A stretch of DNA of 64,000 bases, taken from NCBI RefSeq assembly GCF_030518795.1, contig NZ_CP130427.1:4712001-4776000 (forward strand), given 5' to 3'. The stretch is from Micromonospora sp. NBRC 110009 (GTDB lineage Bacteria; Actinomycetota; Actinomycetes; Mycobacteriales; Micromonosporaceae). Both the position numbers and the translations under genes were made by a program. Positions 51,793-61,110 of the stretch are shown in pieces; the first letter of the stretch is position 1; each line of letters opens with the position of its first letter. The notes below the pieces were generated by a model. That model was not told where the DNA came from, made no database searches, and worked only from the letters and a program-made list of their open reading frames with translations.

Positions 51793-53274
51793 ATGACACC
51801 GACTGTGCCGCTGGATGTGATCCAGAGCGACCGGGCTGCCGGTGTGCTCCTCGCTGCGGCGTGCGGTGACGCGCTGGGCGTGCCGTACGAGTTCGGACCG
51901 CCGCTTCCGGCGAACGAGCAGCCTGAGATGCGCGGTGGGGGACTCGGCCCATACGCGCCGGGTGAGTACAGCGATGACACCCAGATGGCGATGTGCATCG
52001 CGGAGGTCTCCGCCACCGGGGCGGACCTGTGCCGCAGCGACTCCCTCGACCGCATCGCTGGCCACTTTCTCCGGTGGAAACGGGAGGGCGCCAGCGACAT
52101 CGGTGCACAGACCCGCAGGGTCCTGGACGCGGTCTCGCACGTGAGCGGACCGGGCATTGCCGCGGCGATGCGAGACGCAGCCGCTGATCTGCACCGGCGG
52201 ACTGGCCGCAGCGCCGGCAACGGGTCGCTGATGCGCACCGCGCCGGTTGCGCTGGCCTATCTCGGCGATCCGGAGGCGCTCGCGGAAGCCGCCCGCGCAG
52301 TCAGTGAGCTGACCCATTACGACCCCCTGGCCGCGGACGCGTGTGTGCTGTGGTGCGCCGGCATCCGCCGGGCGGTGCTCGACGGGACCTTCGACGGGGT
52401 ACGCGAGGGTCTGGACCTGCTGCCCGCGCAACGCCGTGACCGATGGTCGGGCTGGTTGACCGAGGCGGAGTCCAAGCCGCCGGAGCAGTTCCGGCCCAAC
52501 GGGTTCGTGGTCCCCGCGTTGCAAGCCGCCTGGTCGGCGATCACACACACCGACGTTCCGGACCACAACCCACGCCAGGGTAGTTTCCCCTGCCAGCAGC
52601 TCGAACGCGCTCTAACCGCGGCGGTCCGTGCCGGCGACGACACCGACACCGTCGCGGCGATCGCCGGCGCACTGCTCGGCGCCCGATGGGGCTCCTCCGC
52701 AGTGCCCCTGGCCTGGCAGCGCATCGTTCACGGCTGGCCGAACCGGCACGCCGCGGACCTGATCCGCCTGGCCGTGCTGACCGCCCGAGGCGGCACCACC
52801 GACCGCGGCGGATGGCCAGGCTGCGCCCGCGCGCCACGGCAACCGGTCGCGCCGTTGATGCTGGCGCACCCGCACGACCCGGGGGTGATCCTCGGCAACC
52901 TCCACACCGACCCGGCCGCGGCCCGCGCCGACGCGGTGGTCTCCCTGTGTCGCGTCGGCTGCGACGACTTCAACGACGTGCCCGTGGCCAACCGGGTGTC
53001 GGCGTGGCTGGTCGACCAGCCCGGCGCCAATGCGCAGCCGCACTTCGTCGTCGATCAGGCCGCCCGGATGGTCCTCGAATTGCGCAAGAAGGGCCACGTC
53101 GTGCTGCTGCACTGCGCCGCCGGTCAGAGTCGCACGCCCGCGGTCGCCGCCCGCTACACGACCTTGACCACCGGCGCACCGGCGCGCTCCGCGCTGGCTG
53201 AACTGCGCGCGCTGCTCGGCACGCACGGCTGGACACTCAACCCGGAACTACTGCAGGTCGTCGAGCAGCTGTGA
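51793..53274 (+). CDS. ADP-ribosylglycohydrolase fused to a dual-specificity-type phosphatase, 493 aa
   Basis: Residues about 10-330 form a DraG/ARH-type hydrolase, which removes ADP-ribose from proteins or small molecules. Magnesium ligands are in GDALG (near 25), EYSDDTQM (near 58) and AGDDTDTVAAIAGALLGARW (near 281). Residues about 350-490 form a cysteine phosphatase domain with the P-loop HCAAGQSRT (Cys441, Arg447) and an upstream acid-containing stretch (GCDDFNDVP). ATG 51793 follows GGGGGAG. The pairing suggests that one polypeptide reverses two protein or nucleotide modifications. It is monocistronic. Confidence 0.88.
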   Translation: MTPTVPLDVIQSDRAAGVLLAAACGDALGVPYEFGPPLPANEQPEMRGGGLGPYAPGEYSDDTQMAMCIAEVSATGADLCRSDSLDRIAGHFLRWKREGASDIGAQTRRVLDAVSHVSGPGIAAAMRDAAADLHRRTGRSAGNGSLMRTAPVALAYLGDPEALAEAARAVSELTHYDPLAADACVLWCAGIRRAVLDGTFDGVREGLDLLPAQRRDRWSGWLTEAESKPPEQFRPNGFVVPALQAAWSAITHTDVPDHNPRQGSFPCQQLERALTAAVRAGDDTDTVAAIAGALLGARWGSSAVPLAWQRIVHGWPNRHAADLIRLAVLTARGGTTDRGGWPGCARAPRQPVAPLMLAHPHDPGVILGNLHTDPAAARADAVVSLCRVGCDDFNDVPVANRVSAWLVDQPGANAQPHFVVDQAARMVLELRKKGHVVLLHCAAGQSRTPAVAARYTTLTTGAPARSALAELRALLGTHGWTLNPELLQVVEQL

Positions 53275-53718
53275 CCGATCACTCCCGCGGGCTTATGGTG
53301 GTCAAGCCCGCGCCGTCCGCCCTCAATCTCGCCGTGGCCGATACAGTGCCGCGGAGGTGCTGCCAGACCTGCTGCGTCGCCAGCGGCTCCGGGAAGTTCG
53401 AAACTCGGACGGCGCGTTTGCCCGGGTCGAACCCTCCTGCCCCGCTTGAACTGCTTTCACCGGGCGCTGACGGTCGCCGTCGACCCCTCGCTGCCGTCAG
53501 ACTTGGGGATGTGCATGAGCCAACCCGAGCAATTCCTGCATATCACTTCGAGAGCGACGTCGATGGCGTCCGGCACCTGATCGTCGATGACAGCGATAGC
53601 GACTGCACTGGATGGCGCATCGAGGTGGGGGAGCGTGATGGCGAATACCAGTTCTCGTTCGAGCGGTCCGTCGTCTTCGGCGAAGGTGCCGGGGCCAACC
53701 TGACGCTTCTATGGCCTG
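53275..53718 (+). pseudogene. Fragment of an unknown gene interrupted by the IS110-type relic
   Basis: The plus frame from about 53520 reads PAYHFESDVDGVRHLIVDDS and GEYQFSFERSVVFGEGAG, protein-like text with no credible start upstream. It runs into the 3' edge of the IS110-type relic at about 53719. It is probably the middle of a gene cut on both sides. The portion 53275-53510 shows nothing supportable. Confidence 0.4.
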
Positions 53719-54766
53719 TCAAGTCGTTGCAGCGGCTTCCATAAGTCGGAACATGTGTCGGGCGGTGTAGCGCTTGAGGCATCGGCGGATCTCGGCGTCG
53801 GACTTTTGCTGGGCGCGCCGGCGGGTCAGGTAGTGCTGGGTCGGTCCGTGGCCGTGGATCATGCGCCAATTCACGATGGTGTGCAGGGCTCGGTTGAGCT
53901 GGCGATCGCCGAAGCGGTTGAGCCGATGACGGGTGATGCGGCCGGAGGAGGCCTGTAGCGGGCTGACCCCGGCCAGGGCAGCAAAGGCGGCTTCGGAGCG
54001 GCACCGGCCGGGGTGGGACCAGGCGACGATCAAGTTTGCGGCGCTGACCGGACCAACGCCGGGTTCGGCCAGTAACGCGGGCATGATCGCGTCGACCAGA
54101 CCGTTGAGTTGGCGCTCGTTGGCGCGGATCTCTCGGTCGAGCTGACGGATGCGTTGGGCCAGACTGCGTAGCGTCTGCCGCAGGATCTGCTCGGTGGGGG
54201 TGTGGCGGGCGTGGACGCGCAGCCGGGCGCATGTGGCTGTCTGCTGCGGCGTTGACTGTCGGCGCAGCGGCTCGCGTAGTTGGTCGGGTGCGGTCAGCAG
54301 CAATGCCTTGAACACGGGCGGCGGTGCGAGTTGCGTTGGCGTGTTCGCGGGCCACGAGCAGGATGCGTAATGCTTCCCGGTCGCCGTCGCTGCGAGGCTG
54401 GGCGTGATGTGCTGCGGCCAGGGCGGTGCGGGCGGCCAGAAGTGCATCGGACGGGTCCGACTTGCCGCCTGGCCGACGACCGGCCCGTTGCGGCCGACCA
54501 GCTTCGACAACTTGCTGTCCCGCGGCCAGGAGCGCCCGCAGCAGCCCGGCTCCGTGTGAACGGCAGCCTTCCACCGCCCAGGTCAACCGTGGGCCGGGCG
54601 CCTGGTGGGAGGACCAGGCGATCAGTTCGCTGTAGCCGTCCGGGCTCGCCTCGACGGTGACGGTGGCGATCTCCCGGCCAGTGTGATCGACCAGGCAGGC
54701 GGTGTGCGTGTCGGTGTGGGTGTCCACGCCGATGATGGCGTCGACCAATTCTGCGAGCATGGGCAT
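53719..54766 (-). pseudogene. IS110-family transposase with a frameshift
   Basis: From ATG 54766 one frame gives the RuvC-like N-terminal domain (IIGVDTHTDTHTACLVDHTG; WAVEGCRSHGAGLLRALLAA; GGKSDPSDALLAARTAL). Near 54315-54335 a slip moves to the frame ending at 53719. That frame holds LLAEPGVGPVSAANLIVAWS and AALAGVSPLQASSGRITRHR, the C-terminal serine-containing domain of the family. The whole is the normal length of about 350 aa. IS110 elements have no terminal repeats, so the edges are not fixed. It is probably inactive unless the slip is a sequencing error. Confidence 0.85.
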
Positions 54767-55217
54767 TAGGCCGTTGCTCCTTCCCAGGGGCGGTGGTTGA
54801 CGTTGGCACCGGCCTGGGTGGAGACACCTACGGCACATCTGTGATGAGCCACGCCGCATGGCGGGCAAGCTTCTGATCAGGCCAGACGGTGAGCCAGGCC
54901 GGTGCCGGCGATCAAAGACGACAGGTCAAGTGCAGGGCACATCGTGGACGGCCAGATGCGTTAGGAGTCAGCCCTGATCACCGGCACCGATCCTGGCAGC
55001 AGTCCACCCAGGACCACCACCGCGAGCCTCACAGATGGGTTATGGTCCTGCTCGAGAGGCATGGACAGTCGCCTTGGACTGGGATGCCGTGTCGACGGAG
55101 ATCTGCCTGCCGGACGGCTCACGTCACCCGGTGCCCATGTCCATACCCTGACTCTGCGGAAGGTCCAAGACTCCGCCACTGGACTGATCTGTCGGCTCGG
55201 ACTGGCATGGTAGAGGC
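54767..55217. other. Gene-poor region upstream of DUF2277
   Basis: I see no gene-like frame, repeat or operator that can be defended. The only notable point is the ATG at 55218 with a weak GGTAGAGGC upstream. Confidence 0.4.
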
Positions 55218-55505
55218 ATGTGCAGGAACATTCGCGTGCTCCACAACTTCGAACCGCCCGCGACCGGCGATGAAATCGAGGCCGCCGCCCTCCAGTACGT
55301 GCGCAAGGTCAGCGGAACGACACGGCCGTCCGCCGCCAACGCGGAGGCGTTCGACGAGGCGGTCCGCGCTGTCACGACGGCCACCCGAACGCTACTGGAC
55401 AGCCTCGTGACGAAGGCGCCTCCCCGTGACCGCGAGGTGGAGGCCGCGAAGGCCAAGGCGCGCGCGGCCGAAAGGTATGGGCTTCCAGCGGCGGCCTCGG
55501 ACTGA
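55218..55505 (+). CDS. DUF2277-family protein, 95 aa
   Basis: The start MCRNIRVLHNFEPPAT and the central AAALQYVRKVSGTTRPS, followed by APPRDREVEAAKAKARAAER, match the widespread small DUF2277 family in full length. No function is established. It is a cytoplasmic helical protein with one conserved N-terminal cysteine. It is a single gene between relics. Confidence 0.9.
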   Translation: MCRNIRVLHNFEPPATGDEIEAAALQYVRKVSGTTRPSAANAEAFDEAVRAVTTATRTLLDSLVTKAPPRDREVEAAKAKARAAERYGLPAAASD

Positions 55506-55531
55506 CGGCTCCCGATCTCACGGGCCATGCT

Positions 55532-55566
55532 TGGTTAGGGCTTCCTGCTCAGTGACCTCTTCGGCG
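55532..55566 (+). repeat. Dispersed repeat, copy 5 (terminal fragment)
   Basis: TTAGGGCTTCCTGCTCAGTG then ACCTCTTCGGCG matches the extreme 3' end of copies 1 and 3 (CCAGGGCTTCTTGCTYGG then ACCTCTTCGGCG). It is only about 35 bp long. The rest of 55506-55722 is unremarkable. Confidence 0.5.
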
Positions 55567-55722
55567 ACACCGACAGGTCAAGCTGCCGCAGCTTGGTCAT
55601 CCGTTCGGTCGCAGATGGACGGCCAGCGCACATCCTGGATCTCGCCCAGGTGCCATTGGGCCGGGCGGCCTCCAAGCGGAGGGCGCCCGGCGAGCCACTG
55701 GCCGGGTCCGGAAGTGTTCCTC

Positions 55723-56508
55723 CTAGATTTCCTGGCGTTGCTCCTGGCTGAGCACGCTGGAGAGGAACGCCCTGGTCCGTTCGTGCCCTGGGGCGGCCAG
55801 GAGTTCGCGGGGACGGCCCCGCTCGACGACCACGCCATCGGCGAAGAAGGTCAGCCAGTCGCCGACCTCCCTGGCGAAGGCGATCTCGTGGGTGACCACG
55901 ACCATCGTCATCCCCTCGGCGGCGAGGCCCTTCATGACCTCCAGGACCTCGTCGACCAGCTCGGGGTCCAGCGCGGAGGTCGGCTCGTCGAACAGCATCA
56001 GCGCCGGGTTCATCGCCAGCGCCCTGGCGATGGCCACCCGCTGCTGCTGGCCGCCGGAGAGCTGGTGGGGACGCTTGTGTGCGTGGTCGGCCAGGCCCAC
56101 GCGCTCCAGGTGCTCCATCGCCAATCTCCTAGCCCGGTCCGGCGGGATGTTCAGCACGTGGACGGGGCCGCAGCTGACGTTCTCCAGCGCGTTCTGGTGG
56201 GCGAACAGGTTGAAGCGTTGGAACACCATGCCGATGTTCCGGCGGAAGGTGGCGAACTCCTTGGGCGTCCAGGGGTGGTACCTGCCGTCGCGCAGGGTGT
56301 GGCCAACCTCCTCGTCGAGCACCCGCAGGCTTCCGCCCAGCACCGGCTCCAGGCCATTGATGCACCGCAGGAATGTGGACTTACCCGAGCCGGAGGGGCC
56401 GATGACGCAGCTCACCTCGCCAGAAGCCACGGTGAGGTCCACGCCGTTGAGCACCTGCACGTCGCCGTAGCTCATCCGGACACCCGAGGCCTGTACGACG
56501 GGGTTCAC
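55723..56508 (-). CDS. ABC transporter ATP-binding protein (polar amino-acid type), 261 aa
   Basis: This is the importer ATPase. Walker A GPSGSGKST (near 35), VFQRFNLFAHQNALENV, signature LSGGQQQR, Walker B LMLFDEPTSALDP and switch VTHEIAF are all present. GTG 56508 overlaps the permease TGA; the ORF extending to 56985 is a shadow of the permease gene. Last gene of its operon. A relative of the ATPase at 18263-19024. Confidence 0.93.
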   Translation of the reverse strand: MNPVVQASGVRMSYGDVQVLNGVDLTVASGEVSCVIGPSGSGKSTFLRCINGLEPVLGGSLRVLDEEVGHTLRDGRYHPWTPKEFATFRRNIGMVFQRFNLFAHQNALENVSCGPVHVLNIPPDRARRLAMEHLERVGLADHAHKRPHQLSGGQQQRVAIARALAMNPALMLFDEPTSALDPELVDEVLEVMKGLAAEGMTMVVVTHEIAFAREVGDWLTFFADGVVVERGRPRELLAAPGHERTRAFLSSVLSQEQRQEI

Positions 56509-57419
56509 GCGGCCACCTTCGGCAGGATCCGTGCCGCCACGCCACCGCTGCGCACCAGCCGTACGGCGTCCGAGCCGAAGCGGCGTTCCAGCCTGCCCTG
56601 CAGGAAGGTCGCCACGGCGGTAATGAGCATGTACCACAGGCTCGCCACGATCAGCAGCTCCATAATCAGGTTGTTCGCCTTGTAGATCTGGCTCGCGTTG
56701 GTCATCAGATCGTGCCCGGCGACCACATAGACCAGTGAGGTGGTCTTCAGCATGGAGATGAACTCGTTGCCGGTCGGGGGGATGATGATGCGCAGCGCCT
56801 GCGGCAGCACGATGACCCGCATCCGCCTTGCGGGAGTCATGCCCAGCGCGAACGCCGCCTCGGTCTGCCCGCGATCGACGGCCTGGATTCCTGCGCGCAC
56901 CGTCTCGGCGAAGTAGGCCGCCAGGTTCAGCCCCAGCCCCAGCATGGCCGAGGTGAAGCCGGTCATCACCTGGTTGGTGTCCCACTTGAGGCCGATCATG
57001 GTGAACGGGATCTTGAGCACCAGTTCGGGGAACAGGAACGCGAGGTTGTACCAGAAGATGAGCTGCACCAGCACCGGCGTGCCGCGGAAGAACCAGATGT
57101 AGAAGGTGGCCAGGCCGCCCAGCACCGGATTGTGCGACAGCCGCAGGATCGCGACCAGCACGCCGAGCACCAGCCCGAGGGCCGTCGCCAGCACCGAGAT
57201 CTCAATGGTGACCCAGACCCCGTCCAGGATCCGGTTGGCGAACAGGTACTCGGCGACCTTGCCCCAGTCGAGGCGCGGGTTGGCCACGACCAGGTACGCC
57301 AGCCGACCGGCGATCGCCAACGCGACGGCCGCGGCCAGCCAGCGGCCCCAGTGCCAGGGACGCGCTACGGGGACCAGCAGGCCCGACGCGTCGGCGATCG
57401 GTTCGGTCCGCACGGTCAC
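56505..57419 (-). CDS. ABC transporter permease (HisMQ type), 304 aa
   Basis: This is the membrane channel with five or six helices and the EAA segment TEAAFALGMTPARRMRVIVL (about 186-205). The IWFFRGTPVLVQLIFWYNLA stretch is closely similar to the permease at 17361-18263, so the two importers are paralogues. GTG 57419 overlaps the binding-protein stop. Confidence 0.92.
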   Translation of the reverse strand: MTVRTEPIADASGLLVPVARPWHWGRWLAAAVALAIAGRLAYLVVANPRLDWGKVAEYLFANRILDGVWVTIEISVLATALGLVLGVLVAILRLSHNPVLGGLATFYIWFFRGTPVLVQLIFWYNLAFLFPELVLKIPFTMIGLKWDTNQVMTGFTSAMLGLGLNLAAYFAETVRAGIQAVDRGQTEAAFALGMTPARRMRVIVLPQALRIIIPPTGNEFISMLKTTSLVYVVAGHDLMTNASQIYKANNLIMELLIVASLWYMLITAVATFLQGRLERRFGSDAVRLVRSGGVAARILPKVAA

Positions 57420-58372
57420 TTACCGCCATTGATCACGGCGGACTGGACGGCTAGCTTCTCCAGGTTCCACGCCGCCAACAGCTTGCCGTACTCCCCGTTC
57501 TGAATGAGTGAGTCCAGCGCGCCCTTGACGGAGTCGATCAGCTCCTTGTTGTCCGGCTTCATCCCGATGCCCCACGGGCTCTCGGTGCCCTCGAGCGCGA
57601 TCGCCTCCATCGCGAGCTTGGGGTCGGCGGACTTGTGGGCGGCTACCACGTAGTCGGTGATGCTGGCCTGTGCCCGGCCGTTGCTCACCTGGAGCATGGC
57701 CTCCGAGTCGCCCGGAAACTTCAGGATGTTCACCGCGGGCTTGCCGCCCTTCTTGCAGTCGGCACCGTAGCTCTCGGCCAGGTCCATCGATGAGCCGTTG
57801 TCGACGACGGACACGGTCTTGCCGCACAGATCCCCGGGTCCCGCGATGGCGGCAGGATTGCCCTTCTTGACCAGCATCCCGGCGCCCGCTTGCACGTAGT
57901 CGACGAAAGTGACCTGGCCCTGCCGCTCCTGGTTGTCGGTCATCGAGGAGATGACGAAGTCGTAGCGGCCGGTGAGCACACCGGGAATCTGGGAGTTGAA
58001 CTCCTCGTCGGTGATGGTCACCTTGACGCCGAGCTTCCTGGCGATCGCCCTGGCCAGCGCCGGGTCGAAGCCGATCGGCGTCTTGCCGTCGCTCGCGAAC
58101 AGCTCCATCGGCGGGTAGCCGATGGAGGAGACGACCTTCAAACCGCCGGACTTCAGGCTCGCCGGCGCCTTGGCCGCGAGGTCCTTGTCGGGGGTGATGG
58201 CGTTGATGACGTCGGCCGCCTTCTCTTCGGCGGGAGCCTGGTCGAGGGTGACGGCGGGCATCTTGGCTGCCACGTCGGACGCGTTGCCGTCGTCCAGGCG
58301 CTGGGCACCGCAGGCCGCGGTGCCGGCGACCAGCGCGCCGGCAGCGAGCATGGTGAGGATTCGAGTTTTCAA
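57416..58372 (-). CDS. ABC transporter substrate-binding lipoprotein (polar amino-acid type), 318 aa
   Basis: TTG 58372 has GAAGGAG seven bases upstream and gives a proper lipoprotein signal with lipobox GTAAC (Cys21); the long ORF up to 59620 is a shadow of the amidohydrolase. The binding fold starts near 80 (VVSSIGYPPMELFASDGKTP) and includes IPGVLTGRYDFVISSMTDNQ (ligand cleft) and SPWGIGMKPDNKELIDSVKG. It is translated just after the amidohydrolase (11-bp gap), so its ligand is probably that enzyme's substrate. Confidence 0.9.
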   Translation of the reverse strand: MKTRILTMLAAGALVAGTAACGAQRLDDGNASDVAAKMPAVTLDQAPAEEKAADVINAITPDKDLAAKAPASLKSGGLKVVSSIGYPPMELFASDGKTPIGFDPALARAIARKLGVKVTITDEEFNSQIPGVLTGRYDFVISSMTDNQERQGQVTFVDYVQAGAGMLVKKGNPAAIAGPGDLCGKTVSVVDNGSSMDLAESYGADCKKGGKPAVNILKFPGDSEAMLQVSNGRAQASITDYVVAAHKSADPKLAMEAIALEGTESPWGIGMKPDNKELIDSVKGALDSLIQNGEYGKLLAAWNLEKLAVQSAVINGGK

Positions 58373-58383
58373 CGGGCGCTCCT

Positions 58384-59952
58384 TCAGGGTCGCTGCCAGC
58401 GGATTTCGCCGCCGCCGACGGTCGTCATGACCTTGGTGTGCAGCACCGCGTCCGGCGATTCCCGGTGGGGATCGGTATCCACGGCGATGAAGTCGGCGAG
58501 TTTGCCGGGCGCGAGGATGCCCTTGCGGTCTTCCTCGCCAGCGGCGTAGGCCGAGCCCAGGGTGTGGGCGGTGAGGGCCTCGGCCATGCTCAGCCGCTGC
58601 TCGGGTTGCCAGCCGCCGGCGGGGGTGCCGTCGGGGCGGGCTCGGGTCACGGCGGCGTACAGCGCGGCGAAGGGGTCGGGACTTTCGACGGGGGCGTCGG
58701 AGCCGAACGCCAGCGCGACGCCGACGTTCAGCATCCCGCGCCAGGCGTAGGAGGCCAGATCGTGGCCGGCCAGCAGGGAGTCGACCAGGTCGATGTCGCT
58801 GGTGCAGTGCACCGGCTGCATCGAGGCGACGACGCCCAGCCTGGCCATCCTGGTCAGGTCGGCGGGCCGCAGGTGCTGCGCGTGCTCGATGCGGTGGCGC
58901 AGCCCCGGCGTCCGGCCGAGCGCCTCGTAGGCGTCGATCACCAGGTGGTTGGCCTGGTCGCCGATGGCGTGTGTGGCCACTGCGATGCCGGCATCCGCGG
59001 CGCTGGCGAACAGCTTGACGAGGTCCTCGTACGGGGTGACCGCGATACCCACGTTGTCCTGCTCGCCGGCGAAGGACTTGCTCATGTGGCAGGTGTGCGA
59101 GCCGAGCGCCCCGTCGCTGAAGATCTTCACGGGCCCGGTGCGGAACCAGTCGTCGCCCTGCCCGGTGCGGCGGCCTTCGGCGATGGCCGCCTCCAGGTGG
59201 ACCAGCGGGATCGCCTTGTGGACGCGCAGCTTCAGTTCGTCGGCGTCGCGTAGAGCCAGGTAGGCGGCCCGGCAGTCCTCGCCGTCGATGTCGTGGACGC
59301 TGGTCAGGCCGAGCGCGAGCAGTTCCTCCTGGGCGGCGCGCAGCAGGTCGCGCAGGTCGGGGGAGACCATGAGGTTGCGCAGCGGGTACGAGGCCGCCTC
59401 CCGCAGGATGCCGGTCGGCTCCCCGTTCGCGTCCCGGACGATCTCGCCGCCCACCGGGTCGGGAGTGCTCGCGTCGATGCCGGCCAGCCCCAGGGCCGCA
59501 GAGTTGGCCCACACGGTGTGGCCGTCCACGCTCGGCAACGCGACCGGCAGTTCGGGACAGACCGAGTCCAGCGCGTACCGGTCCGGCTGTGCCGGCGGAT
59601 CCCAGGTGTTGCTGTTCCACCGGCCGCCGAACAGCCAGGCGCCCGGCCGCAGCCGCGCCGCGTGCGCGGCCACCATGGCGAGGGCGTCGTCCAGGCAGCG
59701 CACCTCACGCAGGTCCACGGCGCCCAGGCTCTGCGCGTACTGCGCGGTGTGGATGTGAGCGTCGTAGAGCCCGGGGAGCACCGCCGCTCCCTCCAGGTCG
59801 ATCAGCTCCGCTTTCCGGCCCGCGGCCTCGCGCACCTCCGCTTCCCCGCCGACGGCCAGCAGGCGGTCGCCGTCCACGGCCATGGCCTCAGCCAAGGGGT
59901 TGCCGCTGTCTCCGGTATGGATGGCGGTGTTGCGGTACACGCGGATGCTCAT
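58384..59952 (-). CDS. YtcJ-type metal-dependent amidohydrolase, 522 aa
   Basis: This cytoplasmic hydrolase acts on an amide, N-acyl or similar C-N bond. The family features are the N-terminal beta-sandwich, LPGLYDAHIHTAQY (metal HxH, near 63), KIFSDGALGSHT (near 277), THAIGDQAN and HRIEHAQHLRP (further metal histidines) and FGSDAPVESPDPF (late metal aspartate), then GKLADFIAVD. The length is typical. First gene of the operon with the amino-acid-type importer, facing a divergent LysR gene. Substrate unknown. Confidence 0.88.
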   Translation of the reverse strand: MSIRVYRNTAIHTGDSGNPLAEAMAVDGDRLLAVGGEAEVREAAGRKAELIDLEGAAVLPGLYDAHIHTAQYAQSLGAVDLREVRCLDDALAMVAAHAARLRPGAWLFGGRWNSNTWDPPAQPDRYALDSVCPELPVALPSVDGHTVWANSAALGLAGIDASTPDPVGGEIVRDANGEPTGILREAASYPLRNLMVSPDLRDLLRAAQEELLALGLTSVHDIDGEDCRAAYLALRDADELKLRVHKAIPLVHLEAAIAEGRRTGQGDDWFRTGPVKIFSDGALGSHTCHMSKSFAGEQDNVGIAVTPYEDLVKLFASAADAGIAVATHAIGDQANHLVIDAYEALGRTPGLRHRIEHAQHLRPADLTRMARLGVVASMQPVHCTSDIDLVDSLLAGHDLASYAWRGMLNVGVALAFGSDAPVESPDPFAALYAAVTRARPDGTPAGGWQPEQRLSMAEALTAHTLGSAYAAGEEDRKGILAPGKLADFIAVDTDPHRESPDAVLHTKVMTTVGGGEIRWQRP

Positions 59953-60004
59953 GTGACTCTCACGGTCTCGAGGGGCGTTGGTCCATCACTGTAGGAATGG
60001 CGAA

Positions 60005-60023
60005 ATAGAGAGGGAAGCGCTAT
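60005..60023 (+). promoter_or_regulatory. LysR-type box ATAG-N11-CTAT
   Basis: ATAG (60005-60008) and CTAT (60020-60023) are separated by exactly 11 bases, matching the classic T-N11-A dyad. It lies in the 110-bp gap between the divergent LysR and amidohydrolase genes, 40 bp upstream of the LysR start. This is the expected recognition site for the adjacent regulator. Confidence 0.6.
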
Positions 60024-60062
60024 AAACACGATGCTTTGCAGTCCTGAGAGCAAGGAAAACTG

Positions 60063-60941
60063 ATGCTCAAGCCGGAACACCTGCGTACCCTCTGCGAGGT
60101 GATCCAGCTGGGGTCCTTCGCCGCCGCCGCCAACCGGCTCGGCTACACGTCGTCGGCCGTCTCCCAGCAGATAGCTACCCTGGAGCGGCAACTGGGCGTG
60201 AAGCTGTTCGACCGCTCGGCGCACAGCGTGGTGCCCACCAGCGCCGCCAGAGTGCTGGCCAGGCACGCGGAGACCGTGCTCACCGACATGGCGCGGATGG
60301 TCGCCACCGTTCAGGCGGTCCACCGCAACAGCGGCCGACAGTTCCACCTGGGCGTCTTTCCGAGCTTCGTCGACGTGCTCACCGGCGTGCTGCGGCGGAT
60401 GGAGCCCCGGGAACGCGCCGGCATCAGGGTCACGGTTGCCGAGTCCTCCCAGCTCATTTCGCGGCTGGGTGCCGGCGGCGAGATTGACGCGGCGATCGTC
60501 TACCAGGTGGGGAACGCCGGCCTGTCGTGGCCGTCCGCGCTGGGCCAGCGCTGGATCGCCGAGGACCGCTACAAGGTCGTCCTCCCGCGTGACTGGGCCA
60601 GCGAACTGGCGCCCTACCGGGCCGAGCAACTCGTTGATCTGCCATGGATCATGCATCACCCCGGCAGCAGCGACGCCTCCGTCTTCGACGGAGTGTTCTC
60701 CCGTTGGAGCCTGCACCCCCGGGTGGCCGGGTACGCGGACGACTTCAAGGTCACGATGGCGATGGTCGAGGCGGGCGTCGGTGCGGCGCTCGTCCCCGAC
60801 CTCGCGCTGCGAGCGTATGGCCCTGGCGTGGTGGTCGCCGACGTGCCGTGGCTGAACACGAGCCGCACCGTCTTCACCCTCGTCCGGCCCAACCGCGAGA
60901 CCGACCGCCTGCTGACCCTGCTGGACGCGCTGGCCGTCTGA
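60063..60941 (+). CDS. LysR-family regulator, 292 aa
   Basis: The N-terminal helix-turn-helix is HLRTLCEVIQLGSFAAAANR with SAVSQQIATLERQLGVKLFD. The effector-binding domain runs from about 95 to 290 (FHLGVFPSFVDVLTGVLRRM; EIDAAIVYQVG; MAMVEAGVGAALVPDLALRA). ATG 60063 follows AAGGAAAACTG. It is divergent from the amidohydrolase/importer operon and followed by an amidase gene on the same strand, so it probably activates both when the amide substrate is present. Confidence 0.92.
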   Translation: MLKPEHLRTLCEVIQLGSFAAAANRLGYTSSAVSQQIATLERQLGVKLFDRSAHSVVPTSAARVLARHAETVLTDMARMVATVQAVHRNSGRQFHLGVFPSFVDVLTGVLRRMEPRERAGIRVTVAESSQLISRLGAGGEIDAAIVYQVGNAGLSWPSALGQRWIAEDRYKVVLPRDWASELAPYRAEQLVDLPWIMHHPGSSDASVFDGVFSRWSLHPRVAGYADDFKVTMAMVEAGVGAALVPDLALRAYGPGVVVADVPWLNTSRTVFTLVRPNRETDRLLTLLDALAV

Positions 60942-61110
60942 CCTCGGCGCCGGTGCGCCCTTCGCCTTACGCTGTCGATGTCCTTCCCGAACTCGACGCG
61001 GCACAGCGAATCTGCCAGCATGTGCCCGATCACGAGGCGGCCGGACCACTCGTCGGGTCACCGCCGGCTGGCTCGACCAGCGCCGGGCAGGTGTCAGGAG
61101 GTCCTCGACC

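Noticed and set aside
58374..59620. Extension of the binding-protein ORF up to 59620
   Set aside because: The upstream part is a shifted reading of the amidohydrolase gene. The lipoprotein signal and the GAAGGAG site fix the start at TTG 58372.
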